From Maribacter flavus (GTDB taxonomy: Bacteria > Bacteroidota > Bacteroidia > Flavobacteriales > Flavobacteriaceae): DNA of 64,000 bases. The DNA lies in assembly GCF_008386635.1 (NCBI RefSeq), contig NZ_VUOE01000001.1, forward strand, positions 1,550,001 to 1,614,000, read 5' to 3'. This document shows positions 53,546-62,082 of the stretch, piece after piece. Position numbers and translations under genes: made by a program. The notes beneath the pieces are model-generated. The model had not been told where the DNA came from and did no database searches. It worked only from the letters and a program-made list of their open reading frames with translations. Numbering within the stretch: position 1 is the stretch's first letter; each line of letters starts with the position of its first letter.

Positions 53546-55842
53546 TAGCCAAGATAATTTACGGACAGACCTGCAGGGGAACCTTGGACTATATCCTCGG
53601 CAAGGAGGGCATGCAGGTCCTCGGTTATGGGAATACTTTTTCCCAGGATATCCCCCCGAAGTTTTTCGGGAGCCTTCTCCATTTTCAGGGACAGCGCAAC
53701 GCGACGAAGAACCGCTATGCCCATATCAGCCTGAACCTGCCCCACGACGAGCATGTCGATGACAGTACCTTTTTTGAAATCTCCAAGGAATATATGGAAA
53801 AGATGGGCTATGGGGAACAGCCCTTCATGGTCGTAAGACACAACGATACCAAACATGAACATGTGCATATCTTAACCACCAATGTCAATGACAAGGGACA
53901 GGTTCTAAGTCTCTACAATAGCAAGAGAAGGAGCATGACCACCACAGGTTATCTGGAAACTAAATATAATCTTGAACCTGTCCCAAGGACAAAACAGGAG
54001 AAGCAACTCCCGATTTTCAGATTACCGGAACCGAGAACCAACAACGATGATATCCAAGGAACACGATACTACATACAGGACGTATTGAACCGCATCCTAC
54101 AGAGATATAAGGTCAGGAGTTTCGAGGAGCTGGCCCGACTTGTAAAGCCCTATCATATTGAGGTCAGACAGACCCAAAGCACAACGGGAAGGGCAGGGGT
54201 AGCCTTTGGACTGGACAACCGACAAGGATACCGAACCCGATTTATCAATGGTTCCCAGATACACCGACAAATGAGCGGCCCGAAACTCCAAAGGATCTTC
54301 GACAGTCATAAAAGGTCCAAGCTATTGCCGATGCACCGGAAGCGGCTTTTGAAACAAATAGGGACGACCTACGATTTATTCAAGACCATCCGACCGCACG
54401 ACCTCAAGGAAGTGCTCAAGGAATATAAGGGCATGGATATCGAACTTGATATAAAGAGGGATACCATTGAAGGGTATACCATCTACGACAAATCAGGATA
54501 TGTCTTCAGGGAAAAGGAACTGGGCAAACATCTAAGCATGCAGAAGCGGTTGGATATTTTCGGCAATGGCGATGCATGGACCGAAATAAACATTCATAGC
54601 AAACAGTTCCTAATAGAAATGCAAAAATTGATAAGGGAAGCGATTCGAACATCGTACTTGAAATCAAAACAGAAAAAGGGATTGCTATCGGAACATATCG
54701 AAACACTCAGTTTTACGGACATCGTTCCAATCCTAATGGAATCGGAAAAGCACCGCTTCCTTGAAAAATATATGTCAAGCGAGCAGAAACATCTATTTAG
54801 GAAAAACCTACAAGAAACCTTTCCCAAAATCCAACAAAGAATACATGACACGGAAACCATAAAGGAAAAGGAAGCCCTACAGGGAAAGTTCGATTTGATA
54901 GGGGATGTATTGAGAAAAGGCGTTTTCAATGTAGGGGCAACGGATGGTAGCGTTAGGCACCTGTTCCAGGCCTTGGGTGTGAGATACCAGAACAACAAAC
55001 TACTGTTCAACGATTCGGAAAAATATTCCGTTCCTGTTCCCTTGGGAAATCTTCCCTTTCCAAAAAAAATGGAGGAGCATGTATCAAATGGATTTGTCCG
55101 ACAGAACCATCTCATGTTAGAAATGATGATAAAGCAGGATGTTGACAATGTATCCAAGCAAACGGCCATCTCCTTTTTTCTTCCCATGGTCTTTCCCGGA
55201 TTGTTCGAACGGATGCATCCCGATTATAAACGGCGATACGAAAGCCTTGCTTTAGGCGCTTACCTCAAACATGCCGAACGGATGCATGCATCGTTCGAGA
55301 AATCCCCAAAGGACTACATCGCTTTTTTCAATGCCAAGGGATTCTATTTTGAGAAAGGAGAAAGCGGTATCAACATAAAGTCGATTTACACCAACATAAA
55401 CTCAAGTTACAAGATGCCAAAAAGAACAAACCTTTATTTAGGTTCCATCTCAGATTTGGAAACGACCTTAAAGCAACAGCAACCGGTTTTGGAAAATCTC
55501 ATCAAAAATAGAAGGGACAACCTCAAGAATCTATGGGCCGGTCATTTGATGGAACTGGGCCACTACGATAGGGTCGCTTACATGCTGACAAATGAAAGCG
55601 TACATCCTAACCTTGACAGGAAAGCAACTATACATCACATGGATAAAGGGCTTCGTAAAGCCATACAGGAGCGGATAGCAAGTAAAAACACCTTCAAACA
55701 AAACCGACTATTGAGAAAGGGTGTTTATGCTATCGGCTCGCTATTGGACAAACCAACAGGGAACCAAGAAGATTACAACGGGTTTAAGGATGAGTTGACT
55801 GACTATACAAAGAGAAGGAAGAATCGGGGAATTTCATTTTAG
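53542..55842 (+). CDS. Relaxase/mobilization nuclease
   Basis: A 766-residue MobA-type relaxase. The likely nicking Tyr is Tyr 17 in GTLDYILGK. Metal-binding histidines are in VVRHNDTKHEHVHI (HxHxH at 105-109, after His 100), and NRYAHISLNLPHDE lies in between. The rest (about 250-766) is basic and helical with no helicase motif. ATG at 53542 is chosen because it overlaps the mobC stop and starts at the catalytic domain; the same frame stays open upstream to 53263, but that part only shadows mobC. The relaxase would cut oriT and lead the strand into a helper-encoded channel. Confidence 0.92.
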   Translation: MIAKIIYGQTCRGTLDYILGKEGMQVLGYGNTFSQDIPPKFFGSLLHFQGQRNATKNRYAHISLNLPHDEHVDDSTFFEISKEYMEKMGYGEQPFMVVRHNDTKHEHVHILTTNVNDKGQVLSLYNSKRRSMTTTGYLETKYNLEPVPRTKQEKQLPIFRLPEPRTNNDDIQGTRYYIQDVLNRILQRYKVRSFEELARLVKPYHIEVRQTQSTTGRAGVAFGLDNRQGYRTRFINGSQIHRQMSGPKLQRIFDSHKRSKLLPMHRKRLLKQIGTTYDLFKTIRPHDLKEVLKEYKGMDIELDIKRDTIEGYTIYDKSGYVFREKELGKHLSMQKRLDIFGNGDAWTEINIHSKQFLIEMQKLIREAIRTSYLKSKQKKGLLSEHIETLSFTDIVPILMESEKHRFLEKYMSSEQKHLFRKNLQETFPKIQQRIHDTETIKEKEALQGKFDLIGDVLRKGVFNVGATDGSVRHLFQALGVRYQNNKLLFNDSEKYSVPVPLGNLPFPKKMEEHVSNGFVRQNHLMLEMMIKQDVDNVSKQTAISFFLPMVFPGLFERMHPDYKRRYESLALGAYLKHAERMHASFEKSPKDYIAFFNAKGFYFEKGESGINIKSIYTNINSSYKMPKRTNLYLGSISDLETTLKQQQPVLENLIKNRRDNLKNLWAGHLMELGHYDRVAYMLTNESVHPNLDRKATIHHMDKGLRKAIQERIASKNTFKQNRLLRKGVYAIGSLLDKPTGNQEDYNGFKDELTDYTKRRKNRGISF

Positions 55843-55943
55843 CGGCAAAAGGGCATATCGAAAATGAAAATACTTTGGCTATGATGGTTACTTTTTGTGG
55901 TTAGGGAGAAAAAAATGTAGTTATTTATAATACAAAACATAAT

Positions 55944-56660
55944 ATGACCAGAATAAAACAAAAGAAAATAGAGAGGTATATTTTGGATGAGTTTTTAAAG
56001 TACACTATGCTTAAGACAACTATTGTTGATATTGATGAGATGGAAACACCTGATTTTATATTGACATGCCCAAATAAAAAAATTTCAGTCGAACATACTA
56101 AATATCTAAATTCCAAGCTGAAGAAAATCGAGGAATTCAGGAAGGAGGTATTAAATGGTGCCGAGAACAAATTCAAAAAAAATAACAATGAAGCTTTGAA
56201 CGTTTATTTTCATTATACCCAACAAAAGATGGATGTTAAAACTTATTCGAAATCATATTTTGTGGATTTGTTGCACGATACGGTTTATGATATTTATGCT
56301 GTCAACAAGGATAGAAAGTTCTACGTCTCAACTAAAAGGAATAAAATAGAAAATGAGTATTTCAACAAAATCAGTGTCTCCAATGATACAGATAATAGTC
56401 TTTGGCAATGGATAGGAGCGCATCGTGTCGAATTTGCCGATATAAAGGAAATACAGAAGATTATTGATAGAAAATCCAAATTAGTTAATGCATATGAAAA
56501 TTTAGTAGATGAGAAATGGCTTTTGATAGAAGCAGGAAAAGGTCATAAATCGTCAAGTTTTAGGTTTGACCAACTTGTTCGAAAAAGTATATCAATTAAA
56601 TGTTTTGATAAAGTATACTTATTTGATTCGACTTCTCGTGAGTTTTTTCTTTTGGACTAG
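55944..56660 (+). CDS. Unknown island protein, possibly PD-(D/E)xK-like
   Basis: A 238-residue soluble protein that I do not recognise. Near the N-terminus TPDFILTCPNKKISVEHTKY gives Asp 37, Glu 50 and Thr 52, a spacing like the D...ExK core of PD-(D/E)xK nucleases with Thr in place of Lys. Lysines are abundant, and the C-terminal half has KWLLIEAGKGHKSSSF and ends in strands. It is the last gene before the integrase, where cargo or defence genes often sit, and is much AT-richer than the relaxase gene. A nuclease or restriction-like function is speculative. Confidence 0.6.
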   Translation: MTRIKQKKIERYILDEFLKYTMLKTTIVDIDEMETPDFILTCPNKKISVEHTKYLNSKLKKIEEFRKEVLNGAENKFKKNNNEALNVYFHYTQQKMDVKTYSKSYFVDLLHDTVYDIYAVNKDRKFYVSTKRNKIENEYFNKISVSNDTDNSLWQWIGAHRVEFADIKEIQKIIDRKSKLVNAYENLVDEKWLLIEAGKGHKSSSFRFDQLVRKSISIKCFDKVYLFDSTSREFFLLD

Positions 56661-56745
56661 AAATCACAGCATAAAATGTAAAGGAATCATCAAAGTATCT
56701 TAGGTCAAATGAAAAAGTAAGTTGTCCATTTTATGGATAGGAATA

Positions 56746-58059
56746 TTACGCTTTTGTGATTTTGGCATTTATTTCATCTAGGATTTTCTCCGAAACGCTT
56801 CTGCCGTAGTGTTTTTCGGTAACTTGAACACTTGAGTGCCCTAGGCCTGAGGAAATCTTCCGTATATCGATTCCCATGTCCAACCCAATATTTGTCCAAG
56901 TATCTCGTAATGTGTAGGTAGTAATTTTTTTATCGATGCCAGCAAGCGCTGCAATTTTTCCAGCGTACTTATTGAAAATTTTAATCTTTCCTTTATTGAC
57001 CTTGTATAAACGTTCAGGTGAAGTATTATTTGGGATAATCGGAAAAAGATACTCATTATCGTCCTGACCGTTTAAATAGTGGTTGATAATTTCCAAAGAC
57101 TCAGCGTTCTGTAGGACACTAAAATAATCACCTTCATAGTGCGTTTTTTTGCGAAAATATTTGATACGGTTATCCTCAAATTGAAAGCGTTTTAATATGG
57201 CCATATCAAAAAAGTTCATACCCATATTATTGAACATGAACAGTAGATAGTTGCGGTTGTCCCAAATAGGGGTAAATGGTGGCAACTCTAACTTCCTGAT
57301 TTTTTGGATATCCTGCAAATCGATGGGTGAGGGAGCGTTTGCGTGACTTTTCTTTTTAATATTCGACAAAGGCTTGTGGTCTTTCAAATCTTCATAGGTT
57401 TTCCTTGCATCGTTCATAATGGCCTGTAGACTTCGAAGAAATATGGCCGGAGTATTTTTTGAGGTGTAACGATTTAATAGGTAAGCTTTGAAGTCTTTCG
57501 AGAAACCATAATCGATGGCCTTGATCTCCATGTCGAAATCCTTGAATTCCTCTAAAGGTATCATTTTATCATCCTTGATTTCAAATAAGGATTTGATTTT
57601 AGAATCCGCCAAACCTCTTAAATGCCTCCTATATTTAATTAGGGATTTTAAGGCATCCTCATAAGAACTTGCAGTTGAAAACCTTCCTTCAATACGCAGG
57701 CGGTTCAAATATTTTGCACCATGATTTAAAATGGTGCGGGATTGCGATTTTTTAAAGAATCGTTGTTCGATTTCTGATTTTAGGCGATTCATTTCCCAAT
57801 TTTTTATTTCTCCAGCGTGCTCATCTAGCCATAAATCCACATCTGAATATATCTTAATTGTCCTTTTAGTGTGGCGCACAGCGTTCATAACGCCTTTAAT
57901 TTTACCTGTGGTAAAATCATATTGATTCTCCTTTAAGTGCAAATTGAAAGGAATGTCGCGTGTTTTTCGGTTATGGCTGATACGTAGTACCAAAGGAAAT
58001 TTTTTACCTTTAACTGTGTTAGAGGCGCGTCTATCGAAGGTGACCTTAATTGTTGCCAT
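56746..58059 (-). CDS. Tyrosine recombinase (integrase)
   Basis: A 437-residue site-specific integrase. N-terminal arm-binding part (VTFDRRASNTVKGKKFPLVLRI), then a SAM-like core-binding domain (about 100-215) and a catalytic domain. The catalytic Lys is in RKKTHYEG, Arg in TYTLRDTWTN, His in LGHSSVQVT and the nucleophilic Tyr in EKHYGRSVSE. The first Arg of the tetrad is replaced: MGMNFFDM where others have TGLRxSE, and HxxR is YxxR. The gene reads inward from attR, 31 bases from the end repeat at 58090, and integrates this element at the tRNA gene. Confidence 0.93.
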   Translation of the reverse strand: MATIKVTFDRRASNTVKGKKFPLVLRISHNRKTRDIPFNLHLKENQYDFTTGKIKGVMNAVRHTKRTIKIYSDVDLWLDEHAGEIKNWEMNRLKSEIEQRFFKKSQSRTILNHGAKYLNRLRIEGRFSTASSYEDALKSLIKYRRHLRGLADSKIKSLFEIKDDKMIPLEEFKDFDMEIKAIDYGFSKDFKAYLLNRYTSKNTPAIFLRSLQAIMNDARKTYEDLKDHKPLSNIKKKSHANAPSPIDLQDIQKIRKLELPPFTPIWDNRNYLLFMFNNMGMNFFDMAILKRFQFEDNRIKYFRKKTHYEGDYFSVLQNAESLEIINHYLNGQDDNEYLFPIIPNNTSPERLYKVNKGKIKIFNKYAGKIAALAGIDKKITTYTLRDTWTNIGLDMGIDIRKISSGLGHSSVQVTEKHYGRSVSEKILDEINAKITKA

Positions 58060-58089
58060 AAGAAAAAGAGATTATTGTTTAATTTTTTT

Positions 58090-58117
58090 CAGCGTGCTTT
58101 CAGCGTGCTTTTTTTGG
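58090..58117 (+). repeat. Right copy of the tandem 11-mer end repeat
   Basis: CAGCGTGCTTT twice in tandem, then T run and GG; same sequence and orientation as 38797-38823. It lies 31 bases upstream of the integrase ATG and about 93 bases inside attR. Confidence 0.8.
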
Positions 58118-58209
58118 TTTTGAATGGTTTAAAACGAATTTAAAGATAATTAAAAACCCCATAAATGGGCGTTTCAAGACATATAAAACCATTTGAGACC
58201 ATAAAGAGA

Positions 58210-58256
58210 CTGACTCATAATCAGGGGGTCCCTGGTTCGAGCCCAGGTGGGACCAC
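58210..58256 (+). repeat. attR: displaced 3' half of the original tRNA gene
   Basis: 47 bases matching the tRNA gene from 38700 to 38746 with two changes, C at 58232 and G at 58246. These two bases pair with one another in the T-stem (CCTGG/CCAGG). No CCA follows (ACGGAG instead). It is a fragment without acceptor and D-arm and cannot make a tRNA. Confidence 0.93.
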
Positions 58257-58268
58257 GGAGTGGTCAAA

Positions 58269-58297
58269 AAGTCTTAGCGTAAGCTAGGACTTTTTTT
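58269..58297 (+). terminator. Stranded terminator of the original tRNA gene
   Basis: A 10-bp stem with one G-T pair, AAGTCTTAGC (58269-58278) with GCTAGGACTT (58283-58292), GTAA loop, followed by a T run. It lies 12 bases beyond attR, where the tRNA gene would have ended before the insertion. Confidence 0.8.
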
Positions 58298-58353
58298 GTG
58301 GAATGAACTTTGGGCGAGAATGGTATTATTGGGACTTCAATTCGTTAAGATTC

Positions 58354-59601
58354 TTAAACGTTTTGTCCAAAATCCACCGGGAGCTCAAAAACCTTTAAAT
58401 CGAAAAAGGGAAGGGCCGCCATTAGGTGATCGAAGATGTCCGCCATCACATATTCATAGTTTTCCCAGCGTTTGTCTGCACTAAAGGCATAGATTTCCAA
58501 AGGAATACCTTGCGGGGTAGGAGCCAGTTGTCTAACCATCAGGGTCATGCCCTTATTCACGGCAGAGTGGTTTTCCAAATAGTCCGTAATATACTTGCGA
58601 AAGACGCCTATGTTGGTGAGGTTTCTACCGTTGATCGCCAGTTCCTTGTTCCGTCCATTTTCTATATTGAAGGCCTTTATTTTTTCGTTTCTGTCGGATA
58701 AATACGGTTGTATCAATTGGATTTTTTTGAGCGCTTCCACATCCTTATCGGAGAGAAAACGAATACTTTTTTGACTGATGTTCAAGGCCCTTTTGATCCG
58801 TCTCCCTCCCGATTCCTGCATGCCCCTCCAGTTTTTGAAGGAGTCGGATATCAAGGCATAGGTGGGAATGGTGGTAATGGTCTTATCAAAATTTTGCACC
58901 TTGACCGTGGCGAGATTGATCTCAATTACATCCCCGTCCGCCCCATATTTATCAAAGGTGATCCAGTCGCCTATGCGTACCATATCATTGGCGCTTACTT
59001 GGATACTTGCCACAAGACCCAAAATGGAATCCTTGAATATCAAAAGAATTATGGCCGACCCAGCACCCAAGGCCGTAAAGAATTTCCAGACCTGTACGTT
59101 GGTCACTATGGCCAGAATGGCCAAAATACCTACGGACCAGCCAAAAATCATAAATACCTGTATGTAGCTATCCAGGGGCTTGTCCCTAAACCTTGGTTTG
59201 GTTTTTAGGTAATCATTGATACTCCTGAATACACGTTTGATGATTGACAAGGCCAAGAGTACCAACATTACTTGCAGGGTTTTCATGGCAATGCCGCGGG
59301 CGAAGTCAAAATCGATAAAAGCGACGGGCATCGTTTTGAACAGGAGAAACATAGGTGCCAGATGGGCAAAGTACCTAGGCACCCTATTGGCAACCAAAAA
59401 ATTATCGAAATTGGTCTTTGATTGCCTGGCAATCCTTATGGAAAAGGCCCTTAAAAACTTCCAAATGACCCAGTCCAGAATCCATGCCAAAACGAGTACC
59501 GCGGCCATCAGGATGGTCAGGTTTAAATATGCGGTAAGCGTTTCGCTGATTCCGGTCTTTATCAAGTAGTCGTAAAGTAGCCTGGATGTTTCTTTTTCCA
59601 T
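58354..59601 (-). CDS. MscS-type mechanosensitive channel, YbdG-like
   Basis: A 415-residue membrane protein with about five helices. The pore helix region is FFTALGAGSAIILLIFKDSILGLVASIQVSANDMVRIGDWI near residues 175-215 (given here by its position and ends FFTALGAG and IGDWI), which is the MscS pore plus beta-domain signature, followed by NLATVKVQNFDKTITTIPTY. Length and the long first helices resemble YbdG/MscM rather than the small MscS. It would release solutes on osmotic down-shock. ATG at 59601. Confidence 0.92.
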   Translation of the reverse strand: MEKETSRLLYDYLIKTGISETLTAYLNLTILMAAVLVLAWILDWVIWKFLRAFSIRIARQSKTNFDNFLVANRVPRYFAHLAPMFLLFKTMPVAFIDFDFARGIAMKTLQVMLVLLALSIIKRVFRSINDYLKTKPRFRDKPLDSYIQVFMIFGWSVGILAILAIVTNVQVWKFFTALGAGSAIILLIFKDSILGLVASIQVSANDMVRIGDWITFDKYGADGDVIEINLATVKVQNFDKTITTIPTYALISDSFKNWRGMQESGGRRIKRALNISQKSIRFLSDKDVEALKKIQLIQPYLSDRNEKIKAFNIENGRNKELAINGRNLTNIGVFRKYITDYLENHSAVNKGMTLMVRQLAPTPQGIPLEIYAFSADKRWENYEYVMADIFDHLMAALPFFDLKVFELPVDFGQNV

Positions 59602-59738
59602 GCTGCAAAAGTATCAATTATTCCTATTATTTTTTTTGGCATCAACTATCGATACCTTTGTTGGAGGGTTGCTAAGTAATTGAAATTAAGGGTAAATTGA
59701 TTACATTTAGAGGGCGACCGGATTTCAACCCATTCCAA

Positions 59739-62078
59739 ATGAATTACAAAATCACAACGGCACTGGTTTTGGCAGCTATTATTGGCGGATTGTATGCCTA
59801 TAAAGGGGGTCTTTTTGAATTCGAAAACGAAGAATACACCAGCCTGTCGTTACCGGAAACGGTAGATTATAATTTTCATATAAAACCGATTCTCTCCGAT
59901 AATTGCTATACCTGTCACGGTCCCGATGCCAATAAGCGTAAGGCCGGACTGCGCTTGGACGTTCAGGAATCCACATTATCGGAACTACCGGAATCTCCTG
60001 GTCACTTCGCCATTGTACCAAAAAACCTTCGGGAGAGCAAGGTCTATCAGGCTATACTATCGGAGGACCCCACGACTCAAATGCCTCCGGCCGATTCCAA
60101 ATTGTCCCTATCGGCCTATGAGAAAAAACTCATCAAAAAATGGATCGAGCAAGGGGCTCCATTTGAAAAACATTGGGCGTACATCCCCCCGGAAAAAACG
60201 TCCCTTCCCCAAACCAAAAGCACTTGGGGGAATAATGAAATCGATGCCTTTGTGCTCAAAAAATTGGAAGAGCATAACTTGGTTCCCTCAGACAGAGCAT
60301 CCAATGAGACCTTGATACGAAGAATCAGTTTGGACCTCACGGGTCTTCCCCCTGCTCCAGAATCCGTTGCCCAGCTTTTGGCCCCGGCTTCCCAGGATAC
60401 CATAGCGCATATCATCGATACTTTTTTGGCCTCCCCGGCCTATGGCGAGCGTATGACCCAATCCTGGTTGGACGTGGCGCGTTATGCGGATTCCCACGGC
60501 TATCAGGACGATAGTTACCGTACCATGTGGCCGTGGCGCGATTGGGTCATACATGCCTTCAACGAGAACCTACCGTACGACATCTTTTTAACCTGGCAGT
60601 TGGCGGGCGACCTCCTGCCCAATCCCACCAAGGAACAGATCTTGGCCACGGGATTCAACAGAAATCATCCCATAACCCAAGAGGGAGGGGTAATACAGGA
60701 GGAATATAGGGTCAATTACGTGCTGGACCGTACCAACACCTTGGGGAAAGGGATTTTAGGGCTTACCCTGGAATGTGCACGTTGCCATGACCATAAATAC
60801 GATGCCATTTCCCAAAAGGACTATTTTGAAATGTTCGCCTTTTTCAACCAGGTGGATGAGAAGGGGCTTCAGATGGATGCCGTGCAGGCCAAGAACCAAG
60901 CTTTTTTTGCCGACCCCCCGTTTATCCAGATTTCGGCAGCGGAGACCAATGGCGTACTTTCCTTTATCAACATGAAGGATACCCCCAAGATAAACGTAAT
61001 GGTCATGAACGATTCCGCTCCTAAGACCACCTATATTTTAAACCGTGGGGAATACGACCAACCTACAGATTCCGTCCTTCCAAATACGCCAAAATCGATA
61101 TTCGCTTTTCCCGATAACCTTCCCAAAAATCGCCTGGGACTCGCAGAATGGCTCACGGACCAAAAACATCCATTAACGGCCAGGGTATTCGTGAACCGCA
61201 TCTGGGCCATGCTTTTTGGAAAGGGCCTTGTGGAAACCGTAGAGGATTTTGGGGTTCAGGGGAGCCTACCTACGCATCCAGAACTATTGGACTGGCTGGC
61301 AGTGGATTTCATGGAACACGGTTGGGATATCAAGTACCTGCTCAAAAAAATAATGCTTTCGGCTACCTACCAACAAAAATCGGAGTTAAGGCCCGACTTG
61401 AAACTTTCGGACCCCGAAAATATATGGTGGGCACGAGCCCCTAGGTTTCGAATGAGCGGGGAAATGATTCGCGATTACATCCTTGCCACCAGTGGACTAT
61501 TAAATCAGGAAATTGGGGGACCCAGCGTAAAGCCCTACCAACCTCCCGGTCTTTGGGAGGAAACGAACGCCGGCGGAAACAGGGGTGTCCTAACAAATTA
61601 TATTCAGGACGAGGGTGCCGACCTCTACAGACGCTCCCTGTACACCTTTTGGAAAAGGACCCTGCCACCGCCCAACATGACCATTTTTGATGCGCCCACC
61701 CGCGATTTTTCGGAAGTTCGACGGCAAAAGACCAATACCCCTTTACAGGCCTTGGTGCTCCAGAACGATGTGCAGATCTTGGAAGCGGCCCGGGTATTGG
61801 CCCAAAACTTGGTCTATGAAGACCCAAATGGAAAAGAATATGTGACCGATGTCTTCAGGCGCATCCTAGTCCGGTCTCCCAAAGCGCAGGAATTGGCGGC
61901 ACTCACCAATTATTACCAGGATGCCTTAAAAGGATATAGGGAGCGACAGGCAGAGGCGGAAAAATTGATTGCGGCAGGGGAATATCCCAGGCTGGAAACC
62001 GATGCCGCAAAGACGGCCGCACTCATGCTCACCGCACAGGTAATCTATAATTTGGACGAAACCATCACCAAAGAGTAA
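59739..62078 (+). CDS. PSD1 family protein: cytochrome c plus DUF1549/DUF1553
   Basis: A protein of about 779 residues anchored by an N-terminal helix (MNYKITTALVLAAIIGGLYAY). The haem motif DNCYTCHGPDANKRKAGLRLD lies near residue 60 (planctomycete cytochrome C type). DUF1549 runs from about 170 (RRISLDLTGLPP; DVARYADSHGYQDD) and DUF1553 fills the C-terminal half (KHPLTARVFVNRIWAMLFGKG; RRSLYTFWKRTLPPPNM; TNTPLQALVLQND). Their biochemical role is unknown; they are linked to polysaccharide degraders. ATG at 59739; the frame is open to 59697. DUF1501 follows after four bases. Confidence 0.9.
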   Translation: MNYKITTALVLAAIIGGLYAYKGGLFEFENEEYTSLSLPETVDYNFHIKPILSDNCYTCHGPDANKRKAGLRLDVQESTLSELPESPGHFAIVPKNLRESKVYQAILSEDPTTQMPPADSKLSLSAYEKKLIKKWIEQGAPFEKHWAYIPPEKTSLPQTKSTWGNNEIDAFVLKKLEEHNLVPSDRASNETLIRRISLDLTGLPPAPESVAQLLAPASQDTIAHIIDTFLASPAYGERMTQSWLDVARYADSHGYQDDSYRTMWPWRDWVIHAFNENLPYDIFLTWQLAGDLLPNPTKEQILATGFNRNHPITQEGGVIQEEYRVNYVLDRTNTLGKGILGLTLECARCHDHKYDAISQKDYFEMFAFFNQVDEKGLQMDAVQAKNQAFFADPPFIQISAAETNGVLSFINMKDTPKINVMVMNDSAPKTTYILNRGEYDQPTDSVLPNTPKSIFAFPDNLPKNRLGLAEWLTDQKHPLTARVFVNRIWAMLFGKGLVETVEDFGVQGSLPTHPELLDWLAVDFMEHGWDIKYLLKKIMLSATYQQKSELRPDLKLSDPENIWWARAPRFRMSGEMIRDYILATSGLLNQEIGGPSVKPYQPPGLWEETNAGGNRGVLTNYIQDEGADLYRRSLYTFWKRTLPPPNMTIFDAPTRDFSEVRRQKTNTPLQALVLQNDVQILEAARVLAQNLVYEDPNGKEYVTDVFRRILVRSPKAQELAALTNYYQDALKGYRERQAEAEKLIAAGEYPRLETDAAKTAALMLTAQVIYNLDETITKE

Positions 62079-62082
62079 GCGT

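Larger units (their letters stand above)
38700..58256. mobile_element. Integrative mobilizable element carrying a fructan utilization locus
   Basis: A 19.5-kb island between two copies of the 3' half of a tRNA gene. Contents from left to right: terminator, tandem 11-mer repeat, HTH/excisionase-like gene, a small unknown gene, toxin-antitoxin pair, hybrid two-component regulator, MFS sugar porter, GH32, SusC, SusD, fructokinase, a GC-rich block, a hairpin region that may be oriT, mobC, relaxase, unknown gene, tyrosine recombinase, second 11-mer repeat, attR. There is a relaxase but no type IV secretion gene, so it is mobilizable rather than self-transmissible. The sugar genes are visibly AT-richer than the flanking chromosome and than the mobilization genes, which suggests a composite origin. 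Confidence 0.93.

Noticed and set aside
54594-55187. 197-codon reverse ORF
   Set aside because: It is antisense to the relaxase coding region and shows a Cys/Ser/Phe-rich composition typical of a shadow frame.
58210-58256. Second tRNA gene
   Set aside because: The acceptor 5' strand and D-arm are missing; it is a duplicated 3' half produced by integration.
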